A DNA stretch of 64,000 nt, from NCBI RefSeq assembly GCF_001618385.1, contig NZ_BDCR01000003.1, positions 62,001 through 126,000 on the forward strand, read 5' to 3'. The notes under the pieces are model-generated. The model ran no database searches, had not been told where the DNA came from, and was given only the letters and a program-made list of their open reading frames with translations. Below are positions 7,770-15,659 of the stretch, in pieces (the first letter of the stretch is position 1; every line of letters starts with the position of its first letter). The position numbers and the translations under genes are program-made. Source of the DNA: Paludibacter jiangxiensis (GTDB lineage Bacteria; Bacteroidota; Bacteroidia; Bacteroidales; Paludibacteraceae).

Positions 7770-8102
7770 TTAGTCACAGCAATCTTTGTTCTCTTTCAGA
7801 GAATTGAAAAAACCATTGAAATAAGCCTGCGCTTTTGCCCAGTTCTCGCGATGGATACAATATTTCACCTTGGGAACTTCAATGGTTCCGGTGATCAGTC
7901 CGGCATCTTTCAACTCTTTCAGATGTTGAGAAACGGTAGCCTTGGCAATCGGCAGTTCGTTATTGATATCGCCAAAATAGCAACTATCCAGATTGGCTAA
8001 AAAGCTAAGGATGGCAATGCGTGACGGATGCCCCATCGCTTTAGCAAAGCGCGCAAGTTGCTCATTATCTATTATATAATCTTGTTTTTCGCAGCAATTC
8101 AT
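7770..8102 (-). CDS. arsR: ArsR-family metalloregulator
   Basis: 110 residues from the ATG at 8102; earlier in-frame starts would run through the promoter. Winged-helix repressor with recognition helix PIAKATVSQHLKELKDAGL (about 51-69). No classical ELCVCDL As(III) motif is present; instead there are Cys pairs at both ends (C3-C4 and C108-C109) plus C41 and C82, suggesting a ligand site built from the termini. It is expected to repress the operon and release DNA when As(III) or another thiophilic ion binds. First gene of the operon; the probable operator lies 26-43 bases upstream. Confidence 0.92.
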   Translation of the reverse strand: MNCCEKQDYIIDNEQLARFAKAMGHPSRIAILSFLANLDSCYFGDINNELPIAKATVSQHLKELKDAGLITGTIEVPKVKYCIHRENWAKAQAYFNGFFNSLKENKDCCD

Positions 8103-8127
8103 AGCGTAAATAATTTTAATGTTCGTT

Positions 8128-8145
8128 GTTCGCAAAATTACGAAC
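8128..8145 (-). promoter_or_regulatory. Probable ArsR operator palindrome
   Basis: Inverted repeat GTTCG-N8-CGAAC (8128-8132 and 8141-8145), with an additional GTTCGT half at 8121-8126. Its 8-base centre is exactly the -7 promoter box, so bound ArsR would block RNA polymerase. Confidence 0.7.
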
Positions 8146-8162
8146 ATAATCTTTATTGCAAA
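8133..8162 (-). promoter_or_regulatory. Promoter of the ars/hgc operon
   Basis: On the minus strand TTTG (8162-8159), an 18-base spacer and TAATTTTG (8140-8133) match the Bacteroidota consensus TTTG/TAnnTTTG. The -7 box ends 31 bases upstream of the arsR start codon. Confidence 0.75.
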
Positions 8163-8289
8163 GTTAAATGATGTTATTTTTATAGCGCACACAAAAATTA
8201 AGAATCGAATTAGTTCTCTGTGCTAAAAAAACATATTGCTAAACCAGTGCTATTTTGAGTTTGTTTAATGAAAAAGTCCCAACTATTCG

Positions 8290-8297
8290 TATTTTTG
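8290..8297 (+). promoter_or_regulatory. -7 box (TATTTTTG) for the MgtC-family gene
   Basis: Exact TAnnTTTG match 26 bases before the ATG at 8324. TTTG elements lie upstream but at a longer spacing than usual. Confidence 0.5.
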
Positions 8298-8323
8298 TAC
8301 ATCACATCTAACTCTTGTAGCTT

Positions 8324-8950
8324 ATGCAATTAGACTACGTACCTTATGTGCAGATATTGGCAGCCTTTGCAGCAGGCGCTACTCTGGGATTGGAGCGGGA
8401 GTACCACAACAAACCGGCCGGATTCCGTACCATGATTCTGATTACTGTGAGTTCATGTCTGTTTACCATCCTGTCGGTATCCTGGACGGGCGACGACCGT
8501 ATTGCCTCTAACATAGTGACTGGCATTGGCTTTATCGGTGCCGGCGTGGTTTTCAAAGAAGGAGCCAACGTCAAGGGAATCACTTCTGCCGCCATAATCT
8601 GGATGGCTGCGGCTATCGGAATGTGCATCGGATTGCAGCATTACGTGCTGGCAGCTATGGTGGTAGTGCTGGTGATGCTGGTATTGCTGGCTCTGTTCAA
8701 GTTTGAAACGGCATTCGACAACCTTCACCAAATGAAAAGCTATGAAATTCGTTTTGTCGCCGAAGAATATTCTATCGATGAACTGGAACGGGAATTTACC
8801 AGCATGCACATTAAATTTCTACGCACCAAAACCAGCAAACAAATGGGCATTGTGAGCGTGGAATACAACATTGAGATTCATCCGGGCAAGCGTGATCAGT
8901 TCGAGTCATTCCTGATTCGTAATTCTCACATTTCCAGCTTCGAATCATAA
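8324..8950 (+). CDS. MgtC/SapB-family membrane protein
   Basis: 208 residues. The N-terminal 130 residues hold four to five membrane helices with the family motifs GATLGLEREYHNKPAGFRTM and the TGIGFIGAGVVFKEG loop; the C-terminal 75 residues form a soluble ACT-like domain. MgtC proteins aid survival at low Mg2+ and inhibit F1Fo ATPase in pathogens; in free-living bacteria the role is unclear. Transcribed away from the ars operon. Confidence 0.88.
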   Translation: MQLDYVPYVQILAAFAAGATLGLEREYHNKPAGFRTMILITVSSCLFTILSVSWTGDDRIASNIVTGIGFIGAGVVFKEGANVKGITSAAIIWMAAAIGMCIGLQHYVLAAMVVVLVMLVLLALFKFETAFDNLHQMKSYEIRFVAEEYSIDELEREFTSMHIKFLRTKTSKQMGIVSVEYNIEIHPGKRDQFESFLIRNSHISSFES

Positions 8951-8967
8951 TAACAACCCTTATCAAA

Positions 8968-10062
8968 ATGACTCTTCAGGAGATAACTACCCTGCGTTTA
9001 CAAAATCAACAAATTCTCACCAAACATTCGGGAAACATTGCTTCTCTGGTAAAAAAGATGGGCGCTTTACAGGCTCAGGATTACGCCATGGCAAAATGGG
9101 CTTTAGGTGTACGCCTGCCATCTATTTCGGACGAGAGCGTAAATGAAGCGATGATCTCGGCATCCATAATCCGCACTCATGTATTGCGTCCTACCTGGCA
9201 CTTCGTTCCTGCAAGCGATGTTGTCTGGATGACACGACTCTCAGCCGACCGGATTAAAACGTCCATGGGAACCCGCGACCGTCAACTGGAATTGACGGAA
9301 GACGTTTTCACCTCATCCAACAACATTTTAGCGGCTGCTCTGGCTGATGGAAAATCTTTGAACAGGGAAGAGATTGCCCGGCTTCTGCAACAAAAAGGCA
9401 TCCGGACAAATGAAAACCGTTTGTCGCACCTGTTGATGCGTGCCGAACTGGAACTGATCATCTGTAGCGGAACTTACCGGCAAGGGAAGCCTTCGTTCAG
9501 ATTATTGGAGACATGCATTCCTAAGCCTCTTGAACTCTCGAAAGAAGAATCTCTGGCAACCCTGGCAAAACGCTATTTTTCGACCCACGGGCCGGCAACA
9601 CTTGCCGACTTTATATGGTGGTCAGGTCTCTCGCAAAGTGAAGCCAGACAAGGACTCGAAGCGAACCAACGTGACTTTGAATCGCTCACAATTGAGGGAA
9701 AAACCTACTGGATGAGTAAGGATTTTTGCACGGATAAAAACAACAGTGCACAGGTGCATCTGCTACCAGCCTTCGATGAATACCTGATCAGCTATCGCGA
9801 CCGCTCGGCGATGATTGCTCCCCATCATAATCCCAAAACAATCTACATCAACGGGGTCTTTCGGCCTATAGTAGTGGTTAACGGGAAAGTGGCAGGACTC
9901 TGGTCGCGAACGACGAAGAAAGACGTAGTAACTGTAAACGTGTCTATGTTTGATGATTTTTCAGACGAGATCAGGCTCCTGATTGAAAAGTGTGTTAAAT
10001 CGTACGGCATCTTTCTGGGAAAAAGTGTAGATTTGAAGATTGAAAAACAATATGAAGATTGA
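8968..10062 (+). CDS. AlkZ/YcaQ-like winged-helix DNA glycosylase family protein
   Basis: 364 residues of the HTH_42 (DUF1006) family: tandem winged-helix domains with the family segments IIRTHVLRPTWHFV and LLPAFDEYLISYRDRSAM. The N-terminal ALQAQDY (Q35-A-Q37) matches the QxQ catalytic motif of AlkZ and AlkX/YcaQ, glycosylases that unhook DNA interstrand crosslinks or remove bulky alkylated bases. The family and motif are visible; substrate is inferred and unknown. It follows the mgtC-like gene by 17 bases and overlaps the next gene by 11 bases. Confidence 0.8.
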   Translation: MTLQEITTLRLQNQQILTKHSGNIASLVKKMGALQAQDYAMAKWALGVRLPSISDESVNEAMISASIIRTHVLRPTWHFVPASDVVWMTRLSADRIKTSMGTRDRQLELTEDVFTSSNNILAAALADGKSLNREEIARLLQQKGIRTNENRLSHLLMRAELELIICSGTYRQGKPSFRLLETCIPKPLELSKEESLATLAKRYFSTHGPATLADFIWWSGLSQSEARQGLEANQRDFESLTIEGKTYWMSKDFCTDKNNSAQVHLLPAFDEYLISYRDRSAMIAPHHNPKTIYINGVFRPIVVVNGKVAGLWSRTTKKDVVTVNVSMFDDFSDEIRLLIEKCVKSYGIFLGKSVDLKIEKQYED

Positions 10063-10435
10063 CCATATAGCACTCTGGGTGAAAGACCTGGAAGGCATGA
10101 AAAATTTCTACCTGAAATATTTTGACTGTAAATCAGGAGAACGGTACGAGAATCCAACCAAGGGCTTCTCTTCTTTTTTTATCCGGTTTGATGACGGCGC
10201 GCGCCTTGAACTAATGCATCGCAACGATATCTCGGAGCATAACAGCAGGGATGCTTTCGGATGGACTCATCTGGCTATTCAGGTTGGAAGCAAGGCTGAA
10301 GTTGACCGCATGACATGTAGGTTTGAAGAAGATGGTCTGACAGTTGAGAGTCGCCCCCGTGTTACCGGTGATGGGTATTACGAAAGTGTAATTCTCGATC
10401 CGGAAGACAATCGGATTGAATTGGTAAGCGAGTGA
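10052..10435 (+). CDS. VOC-family (glyoxalase-like) protein
   Basis: 127 residues from the ATG at 10052, which overlaps the previous stop codon by 11 bases; an upstream in-frame TTG (10040) is less likely. Two beta-alpha-beta-beta-beta repeats with the metal-ligand positions H4 (IDHIALWV), E (ARLELMHR), H (GWTHLAIQV) and a final E (DNRIELV). Members include glyoxalase I, dioxygenases and fosfomycin/bleomycin resistance proteins; substrate cannot be told. Confidence 0.85.
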   Translation: MKIDHIALWVKDLEGMKNFYLKYFDCKSGERYENPTKGFSSFFIRFDDGARLELMHRNDISEHNSRDAFGWTHLAIQVGSKAEVDRMTCRFEEDGLTVESRPRVTGDGYYESVILDPEDNRIELVSE

Positions 10436-10471
10436 GAATGAGTAAAAAAAATAAGATTTAGATATTCAGCA

Positions 10472-12883
10472 ATGAAGAAATTGGTTTTGTTAGTCGGAAT
10501 GTTGGTGAGCATCGTTACAATGGCTCAGACACCACAAGTTGTTCCGGCTCCTGCGGCTGCAACCGACACGAGTAAAGTCAGCAAAGATACTAAGCACGAT
10601 ACGCTCCGCCATCGTCGAAAAATGATGTGGGCAGCCGCTGACACGATTACCTCCGGAGATTACATGATGAGTATCGAGCGGGTAAACGATAAGCTCAATG
10701 CCATTCGCGACAGTGTAAAGATGAGTTTGGAAGTGATGGGCGCCGGTCGTCGGTTGGATAAAATCACTAAAGATATTGCAGAAATAAAAGAACGTCTCGG
10801 GGGACGACGAGCAAGGGTCAATCTGCGCAACCTGTACCTTTATCAGAGTTTTCTTGACAACCTCGACGAAGACAATCAACAGATACGACAATATCTTATG
10901 TCTACCTACAGCCGCTTTTACCGGTCCAAACTGGGAATAAAAACGGTAATGAAAGACTCCATTTTCAAACGTCTGGATAAGGATACGATAATGGCCAAGC
11001 AGTTTGACCAGCGTCTCGATCGTATGCAACGCAAATGGGTACGTACCGACAGCATGACCCGCGTCGGACTAAACATGCTGAACGAATTGAAGATGAAAGT
11101 GTCTGACAATTCGATGAATATTGGAAATATGCTCAATATGATTGACAACCGACTTGATAAGGCCGACATGCAACTGTTCGGCAAAGAAGCTCCCTGTTTA
11201 TGGCAATTCAATGTTCCCGATACCGTCAATTCAAAATTATACAAATCGGCCTCATCTATCTCTCTCCTTGAGCAAAAAGCGCTTGCCTATTATTTCGACA
11301 AGACTTCGCAAAGACGGATTGTGATGCTGTTGGTTGCCCTGTTGCTATTGGGTTGGTGGTGGTTTAAGCGACGCCAATTTAAAGACATCCGCAATCAGAA
11401 AGCAGAATTTGCGTTTCTTCACCTGAAATACATCAATAGCCATCCTGTTTTATCGCTGTTGATGATTCTCTTTGCATTGATACCTTTCTTTGACGCATAC
11501 GCCCCTACCCTCTATCTGACAGGCGAATACCTTATTTCGTTCATCATCGCATCGGTGATTTTCTATTCGCAGTGGGATCGTAAAACATGGTATGCCTGGA
11601 TTGCACTGGTGGTCATGTTTGTGGTCGTTTCGGTTTCTTACGTGTGGACAGAACCTAAATTGCTTCCGCGTTACTGGCTGGTCTTGTTGCAAATCGGTGT
11701 CATTGTGTTTGCCATGCGATTCTACAACCGTTGCAACGACAAGGTTTCATTCCGCCAATGGATTCGCATATCGCTGTATGTAACGCTTCTACTGGCCGGA
11801 TTATCTATTTTGACCAATATTTTCGGACGTTTTTCACTAGCCGGAATCATTGGGGTAGCATCCATTTTCACTCTTGTTCAAGCAATCACGCTACCGCTTT
11901 TCATTAACACGGCTCTGGAAGTTATCTTATTGCAGATTCAATCCGGTCGCGTACGCAAAGGCATAACAGCACCTTTCGATCCCTCTCTGGTAGTCAAAAA
12001 GCTGAAATTACCCTTGATTGCTTTTGCTATTGTACTGTGGATAATGATGCTGGCATCCAACCTAAATGTTTACCACGGCATTAGCGAATGGGTAAGCAAC
12101 CTGCTGACTTCTCCACGTACGGTAGGAAGCATTTCGTTCAAATTATCGAGCGTGTTACTGTTTTTTATAATTATCTGGTTTGCTCATATTTTGCAGCGGC
12201 TTATCAGCTTCTTGTTTGGCGAAACCGGCAATGAAGCCGAAGACGGAATCATTTCAAAAGGACAACACTCGCGTTTGCTGATGCTTCGTCTTTTGGTGCT
12301 TTGCGGTGGTTATCTGTTGGCCGTGGCCGCCTCGGGATTACCTATCGACAAAATCACCATCGTTCTCGGTGCTCTCGGTGTTGGTATCGGTATGGGCTTG
12401 CAAAATATCGTAAACAATTTCGTATCAGGTATCATACTCATCTTCGACGGTTCGTTGCAGATCGGCGATGTGATCGAAGTGAGCGGACAAGCGGGAAAAG
12501 TAAAAGAAATTGGCCTGAGAGCCAGCACGCTCAATACCGCCGACGGTGCGGAAGTAATTATACCAAACGGCACTATTCTGTCGCAAAACATTGTCAACTG
12601 GACATTTAGTAACGATCAGCGACGAGTGATGATAGAACTCACGCTCTCCGGTGACGAACTGGATTCCAATATTATCAATGCAATAATCAACACAACAGTC
12701 GGCACTGTGCCTAACGTTATCAAAAAGAAACAACCGGTCATCCTGTTTACAAACGTACAGGAACGCTCGTGCCGTCTGACGGTGCGCTTCTGGAGCACCA
12801 TTTCTAACACAGATCAGGTGAAGAGTGACGCTCTGCTCAAGCTGAAAGAAGCATTTTTGACCAAGGGAATTGTGATGGGATGA
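10472..12883 (+). CDS. Large MscS-family mechanosensitive channel
   Basis: 803 residues. Signal peptide 1-18, a helical periplasmic region to about 270, then about ten to eleven membrane helices and a C-terminal MscS core. The pore helix GALGVGIGMGLQNIVNNFVSG has the small-residue pattern of TM3, followed by the beta domain IFDGSLQIGDVIEVSGQAGKVKEIGLRAST and NGTILSQNIVNW. Layout resembles the MscK/MscM-type channels and suggests release of solutes upon hypo-osmotic shock. Its own short leader follows the VOC gene by 36 bases. Confidence 0.9.
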   Translation: MKKLVLLVGMLVSIVTMAQTPQVVPAPAAATDTSKVSKDTKHDTLRHRRKMMWAAADTITSGDYMMSIERVNDKLNAIRDSVKMSLEVMGAGRRLDKITKDIAEIKERLGGRRARVNLRNLYLYQSFLDNLDEDNQQIRQYLMSTYSRFYRSKLGIKTVMKDSIFKRLDKDTIMAKQFDQRLDRMQRKWVRTDSMTRVGLNMLNELKMKVSDNSMNIGNMLNMIDNRLDKADMQLFGKEAPCLWQFNVPDTVNSKLYKSASSISLLEQKALAYYFDKTSQRRIVMLLVALLLLGWWWFKRRQFKDIRNQKAEFAFLHLKYINSHPVLSLLMILFALIPFFDAYAPTLYLTGEYLISFIIASVIFYSQWDRKTWYAWIALVVMFVVVSVSYVWTEPKLLPRYWLVLLQIGVIVFAMRFYNRCNDKVSFRQWIRISLYVTLLLAGLSILTNIFGRFSLAGIIGVASIFTLVQAITLPLFINTALEVILLQIQSGRVRKGITAPFDPSLVVKKLKLPLIAFAIVLWIMMLASNLNVYHGISEWVSNLLTSPRTVGSISFKLSSVLLFFIIIWFAHILQRLISFLFGETGNEAEDGIISKGQHSRLLMLRLLVLCGGYLLAVAASGLPIDKITIVLGALGVGIGMGLQNIVNNFVSGIILIFDGSLQIGDVIEVSGQAGKVKEIGLRASTLNTADGAEVIIPNGTILSQNIVNWTFSNDQRRVMIELTLSGDELDSNIINAIINTTVGTVPNVIKKKQPVILFTNVQERSCRLTVRFWSTISNTDQVKSDALLKLKEAFLTKGIVMG

Positions 12884-12978
12884 GCAGAGCACGCAGTATT
12901 CAGTACTCAGTAATTTATTGATTCACTTGCAGAAAAGGTTTTTATTGGCACATTAGCATATTGAAAAATTGAAGTAAC
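12884..12978. repeat. Intergenic short repeat (GCAGTATTCAGTACTCAGTA type)
   Basis: The GCAGTATTCAGTACTCAGTA stretch near 12893-12912 has a similar counterpart at 15604-15658 (ACTGAGTACTGTTTACTGCA and relatives). The segment GGCACATTAGCATATTG (12946-12962) is a reverse-oriented relative of the string at 19402-19428. These look like small dispersed intergenic repeats. Confidence 0.4.
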
Positions 12979-13545
12979 ATGCCTATTTACGACGATAAAG
13001 AATTTACAAATAAAGCATTTACACAGGAAGAACTCCGCAATTGTGAGTTCGATAACTGCACCTTTACCAACTGCGATTTTTCGGAAGCAGAATACATGGC
13101 CGGAACATATATCGATTGCCGGTTTGTCGGTTGCAACCTGAGCATGGTTAAAATGAACAACTGTCAGCTTAACAACGTGAGTTTTAAAGGTTGTAAGCTG
13201 ATGGGCACATCGTTCATCGACTGCAAAGATACATTACTCAACGTCCGTTTCGACGATTGTATGATGGACTACAGCCTGTTATCGGGGAAGAAATTAGTCA
13301 AGACTCCGTTCGTCAACTGTTCGCTACGCAACTCCGATTTTTCCGAATGCGATTTGAGTAAAGCCCGTTTTGCTGAGTGTAATCTTGAAAATGCGGTTTT
13401 TCTGCACACAAATCTGAAAGAGGCCGATTTTCAGACTGCATTCAATTATATCATCGACCCGGATGCCAACATACTTCGCAAGGCAAAATTTTCGTTGCAG
13501 GGTGTGCCCGGTTTATTGGCGAAATACGGAATTATCATCGAATAA
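12979..13545 (+). CDS. Pentapeptide-repeat protein, Qnr/McbG-like
   Basis: 188 residues, soluble, almost wholly made of A(D/N)LxX-type pentapeptides, many with Cys at the first position (CEFDN CTFTN CDFSE, CRFVG CNLSM, CDLSK ARFAE CNLEN). The middle break and the C-terminal tail (IDPDANILRKAKFSLQGVPGLLAKYGI) fit the two-coil right-handed helix of the Qnr/McbG group, which mimic DNA and protect gyrase. Protection of gyrase here is inference. No signal peptide. Confidence 0.8.
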   Translation: MPIYDDKEFTNKAFTQEELRNCEFDNCTFTNCDFSEAEYMAGTYIDCRFVGCNLSMVKMNNCQLNNVSFKGCKLMGTSFIDCKDTLLNVRFDDCMMDYSLLSGKKLVKTPFVNCSLRNSDFSECDLSKARFAECNLENAVFLHTNLKEADFQTAFNYIIDPDANILRKAKFSLQGVPGLLAKYGIIIE

Positions 13546-13556
13546 ACAACCCTGAC

Positions 13557-14018
13557 ATGTTGAAACTGGAACGAACGACCAATGAAGACGGAGAGTTTCG
13601 TCGGCTGATTGCAGAATTGGACGAAGATCTTAACAGCCGATATGGAGAATTGCAGAAACAATACAATGGTTTTAACCGGGTTGATAAAATCGACACCGTG
13701 GTCATTGCCCGGATAGAAAACGAAGCTGTAGGTTGTGGTTGTTTCAAACCGTTTGATAACAAAACGGTAGAAATAAAGCGGGTTTTCGTTCAGAAAAATT
13801 TCAGAGGAAATGGCATTGCCGATGCCATTCTGAAAGAATTAGAAACATGGGCTGGTGAACTGGAATTTACCACAGCCATCCTCGAAACAGGCAAAGGTCA
13901 GCCCGAAGCCATCCGATTCTACACAAGACAGGGCTATACCGTCATCCCCAACTTCGGGCAATATATCGGAAACGATAATAGCGTATGTATGAAGAAACTC
14001 TTCCACATTAAATTTTAA
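13557..14018 (+). CDS. GNAT-family acetyltransferase
   Basis: 153 residues with a standard GNAT core: IKRVFVQKNFRGNGIADAILKELE (acetyl-CoA loop RGNGIA) and LETGKGQPEAIRFYTRQGY. This subfamily often annotates as a general N-acetyltransferase of small amines; substrate unknown. Starts 11 bases after the pentapeptide gene and is probably co-transcribed. Confidence 0.82.
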   Translation: MLKLERTTNEDGEFRRLIAELDEDLNSRYGELQKQYNGFNRVDKIDTVVIARIENEAVGCGCFKPFDNKTVEIKRVFVQKNFRGNGIADAILKELETWAGELEFTTAILETGKGQPEAIRFYTRQGYTVIPNFGQYIGNDNSVCMKKLFHIKF

Positions 14019-14049
14019 CCGCAGATTAAACTTTTCATTCAAACAATAT

Positions 14050-14077
14050 TTTGTTAATATAAATTTTTATATATTTG
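14050..14077 (+). promoter_or_regulatory. Promoter for the TonB-domain gene
   Basis: TATATTTG at 14070-14077 is an exact -7 box, with TTTG at 14050-14053; the 16-base spacer is slightly short. The start codon follows at 14099. Confidence 0.6.
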
Positions 14078-14098
14078 TCGGACATAAAACCAAATAAT

Positions 14099-14977
14099 AT
14101 GTCGACTACCAAACGCCTTCTCTTTTCCGCCTGCTTTTTGACCCTTGTTCTCGCCATACACGCTCAAGCGATAGTATATCTGGATGCGAATGACAAGCCG
14201 GTTAAAAAACCGTCCAAAGCCTCCAAATACATGACCATAACCCGGGATTCCGTAAACCCCGACAAAGCTGAGACCCGACTTTATGACATGGAAAACCGCC
14301 AGCTGAAACTTAATAATTTTTCCTCTTTAATTCTTACAAAACAAGACGGAGTTCAACGTGAATGGTATTTATCTGGACAAATAAAAAGTGAATGGATTAT
14401 GCAGGAAGGCAAGTTAAATGGATATAACAGAACCTGGTTTGAAAACGGACAGATCAAAAGCGATGCCTATTATAAAGACAATTTACAGTACGGATCTGAT
14501 AAAGAGTGGTATCAAAACGGGCAGTTGTTGAGATCTGCGGAATATACCGACAATAAAATTAATGGCAAATTATTGACATATTGGCAAAACGGACATTTAA
14601 GAAGAGCTGACATTTATGACATGGGAGAATTAAAGGAAGGACAATGCTTTGATTCGTTGGACAATAAGGTTCCTTACATAAAATACATGGAAATGCCTAA
14701 ATTTCCGAACGGAGATGTCTCTGCATATTTAGCTCGCACCGTTCAATATCCTATTATGGCTCAGAAAAACAGAATTCAGGGACGAGTAATAGTACAATTC
14801 GTTGTTGATAAAAATGGCACAATTTCTGAGATAAAGGTGGTAAAATCTGTCGATTCATCATTGGATAGAGAGGCTATCAGGATTGTGAGCAGAATGCCCA
14901 ACTGGATTCCGGGGAAAAGAGAAGGAGAGCCGGTAAGAGTCAAATATACCTTACCTGTAAATTTCAGACTGCAATAG
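14099..14977 (+). CDS. Energy-transducer TonB-domain protein with MORN-type repeats
   Basis: 292 residues from the ATG at 14099 (an in-frame TTG at 14075 lies inside the promoter). Signal peptide about 1-24, then several MORN_2/YwqK-type repeats (GxxREWYLSGQIKSE, NRTWFENGQIKSDAYYKD, DKEWYQNGQLLRSAEYTD) and a C-terminal TonB domain with YPIMAQKNRIQGRVIVQFVVDKNG and IVSRMPNWIPGKREGEPVRV. This repeat-plus-TonB layout is common in Bacteroidota; it may link envelope components, but it lacks the N-terminal ExbB-contacting helix of true TonB. It ends 14 bases into the convergent TatD-like gene. Confidence 0.82.
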   Translation: MSTTKRLLFSACFLTLVLAIHAQAIVYLDANDKPVKKPSKASKYMTITRDSVNPDKAETRLYDMENRQLKLNNFSSLILTKQDGVQREWYLSGQIKSEWIMQEGKLNGYNRTWFENGQIKSDAYYKDNLQYGSDKEWYQNGQLLRSAEYTDNKINGKLLTYWQNGHLRRADIYDMGELKEGQCFDSLDNKVPYIKYMEMPKFPNGDVSAYLARTVQYPIMAQKNRIQGRVIVQFVVDKNGTISEIKVVKSVDSSLDREAIRIVSRMPNWIPGKREGEPVRVKYTLPVNFRLQ

Positions 14978-15590
14978 TTTTATCGTGCATGTGAATATCA
15001 ATGAATTGGCTGTCCATATTTGCGATTAACCGATTGGCTTGACTAAGCAATTCTTCAACCGAAACTCCCTTCACTTCGGCAATTTTACAGTAAATCTCTT
15101 CAATCGGCAACCTGCTTTCATCCGTTTCGGTGCAAAGCTTTTCTAACGGTGTTATGCGCAGACTATCGACATTGAACTTTTCTCCGAACGACAGATACAA
15201 CCCCAACTCCAGCAACTGACTTGCCAGTTCCGGCTTACCGCGAAAGCCATGAATGACCCAGGGCACGGAAGGCAACATCTTTTTTCTGATGCCAATCAGC
15301 TCCGGCCATGCCTTCACACAATGTATAATCAACGGTTTTTGCACCTCTTCGGACAATTCGATTTGTCGGAGAAAGACCGTCTGCTGCAATGCAAAATCGG
15401 TTTTACAAAGCTTGTCCAATCCGGCTTCGCCAATCAGCATCACCCGTTTTTTGCCCGCTACTTCGCCCAGCATCCGCAACTGTTCTTCCCAGTCGGTACC
15501 GACATGCCACGGATGCAAACCGACGGAAATCAAGCGTTCGCTTTGATCCGTCAATGCTTCGGCAGGAGATAGATTATAAATAGTTATCAT
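14964..15590 (-). CDS. TatD-family metal hydrolase, apparently circularly permuted
   Basis: 208 residues. The body is a clear TatD-type TIM barrel: SVGLHPWHVG, VMLIGEAGLDKL (metal Glu), KPLIIHCVKAWPEL, VPWVIHGFRG and LCTETDESR. TatD proteins start with a strand carrying HxH (FIDIHTH). Here the N-terminus begins after that strand (ITIYNLSPAEAL) and no upstream codons can restore it because an in-frame TGA lies 15 bases upstream. Instead FIDIHMH appears at the C-terminus (about residues 196-202). The six residues after HMH plus the first three before IYN add up to the normal loop length, as expected for a circular permutation. Likely a 3'-5' DNA/RNA exonuclease or related hydrolase, if active. 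Confidence 0.75.
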   Translation of the reverse strand: MITIYNLSPAEALTDQSERLISVGLHPWHVGTDWEEQLRMLGEVAGKKRVMLIGEAGLDKLCKTDFALQQTVFLRQIELSEEVQKPLIIHCVKAWPELIGIRKKMLPSVPWVIHGFRGKPELASQLLELGLYLSFGEKFNVDSLRITPLEKLCTETDESRLPIEEIYCKIAEVKGVSVEELLSQANRLIANMDSQFIDIHMHDKTIAV

Positions 15591-15659
15591 TATTTCATGA
15601 ATTCAAGTACTCTGCAATACATCAACTGAGTACTGTTTACTGCATACTGAGTACTTCTT

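Noticed and set aside
14964-15590. Sequencing frameshift or truncated start as cause of the missing TatD N-terminus
   Set aside because: An in-frame stop precedes the start and no HxH strand is found upstream in other frames, while the strand is found at the C-terminus.
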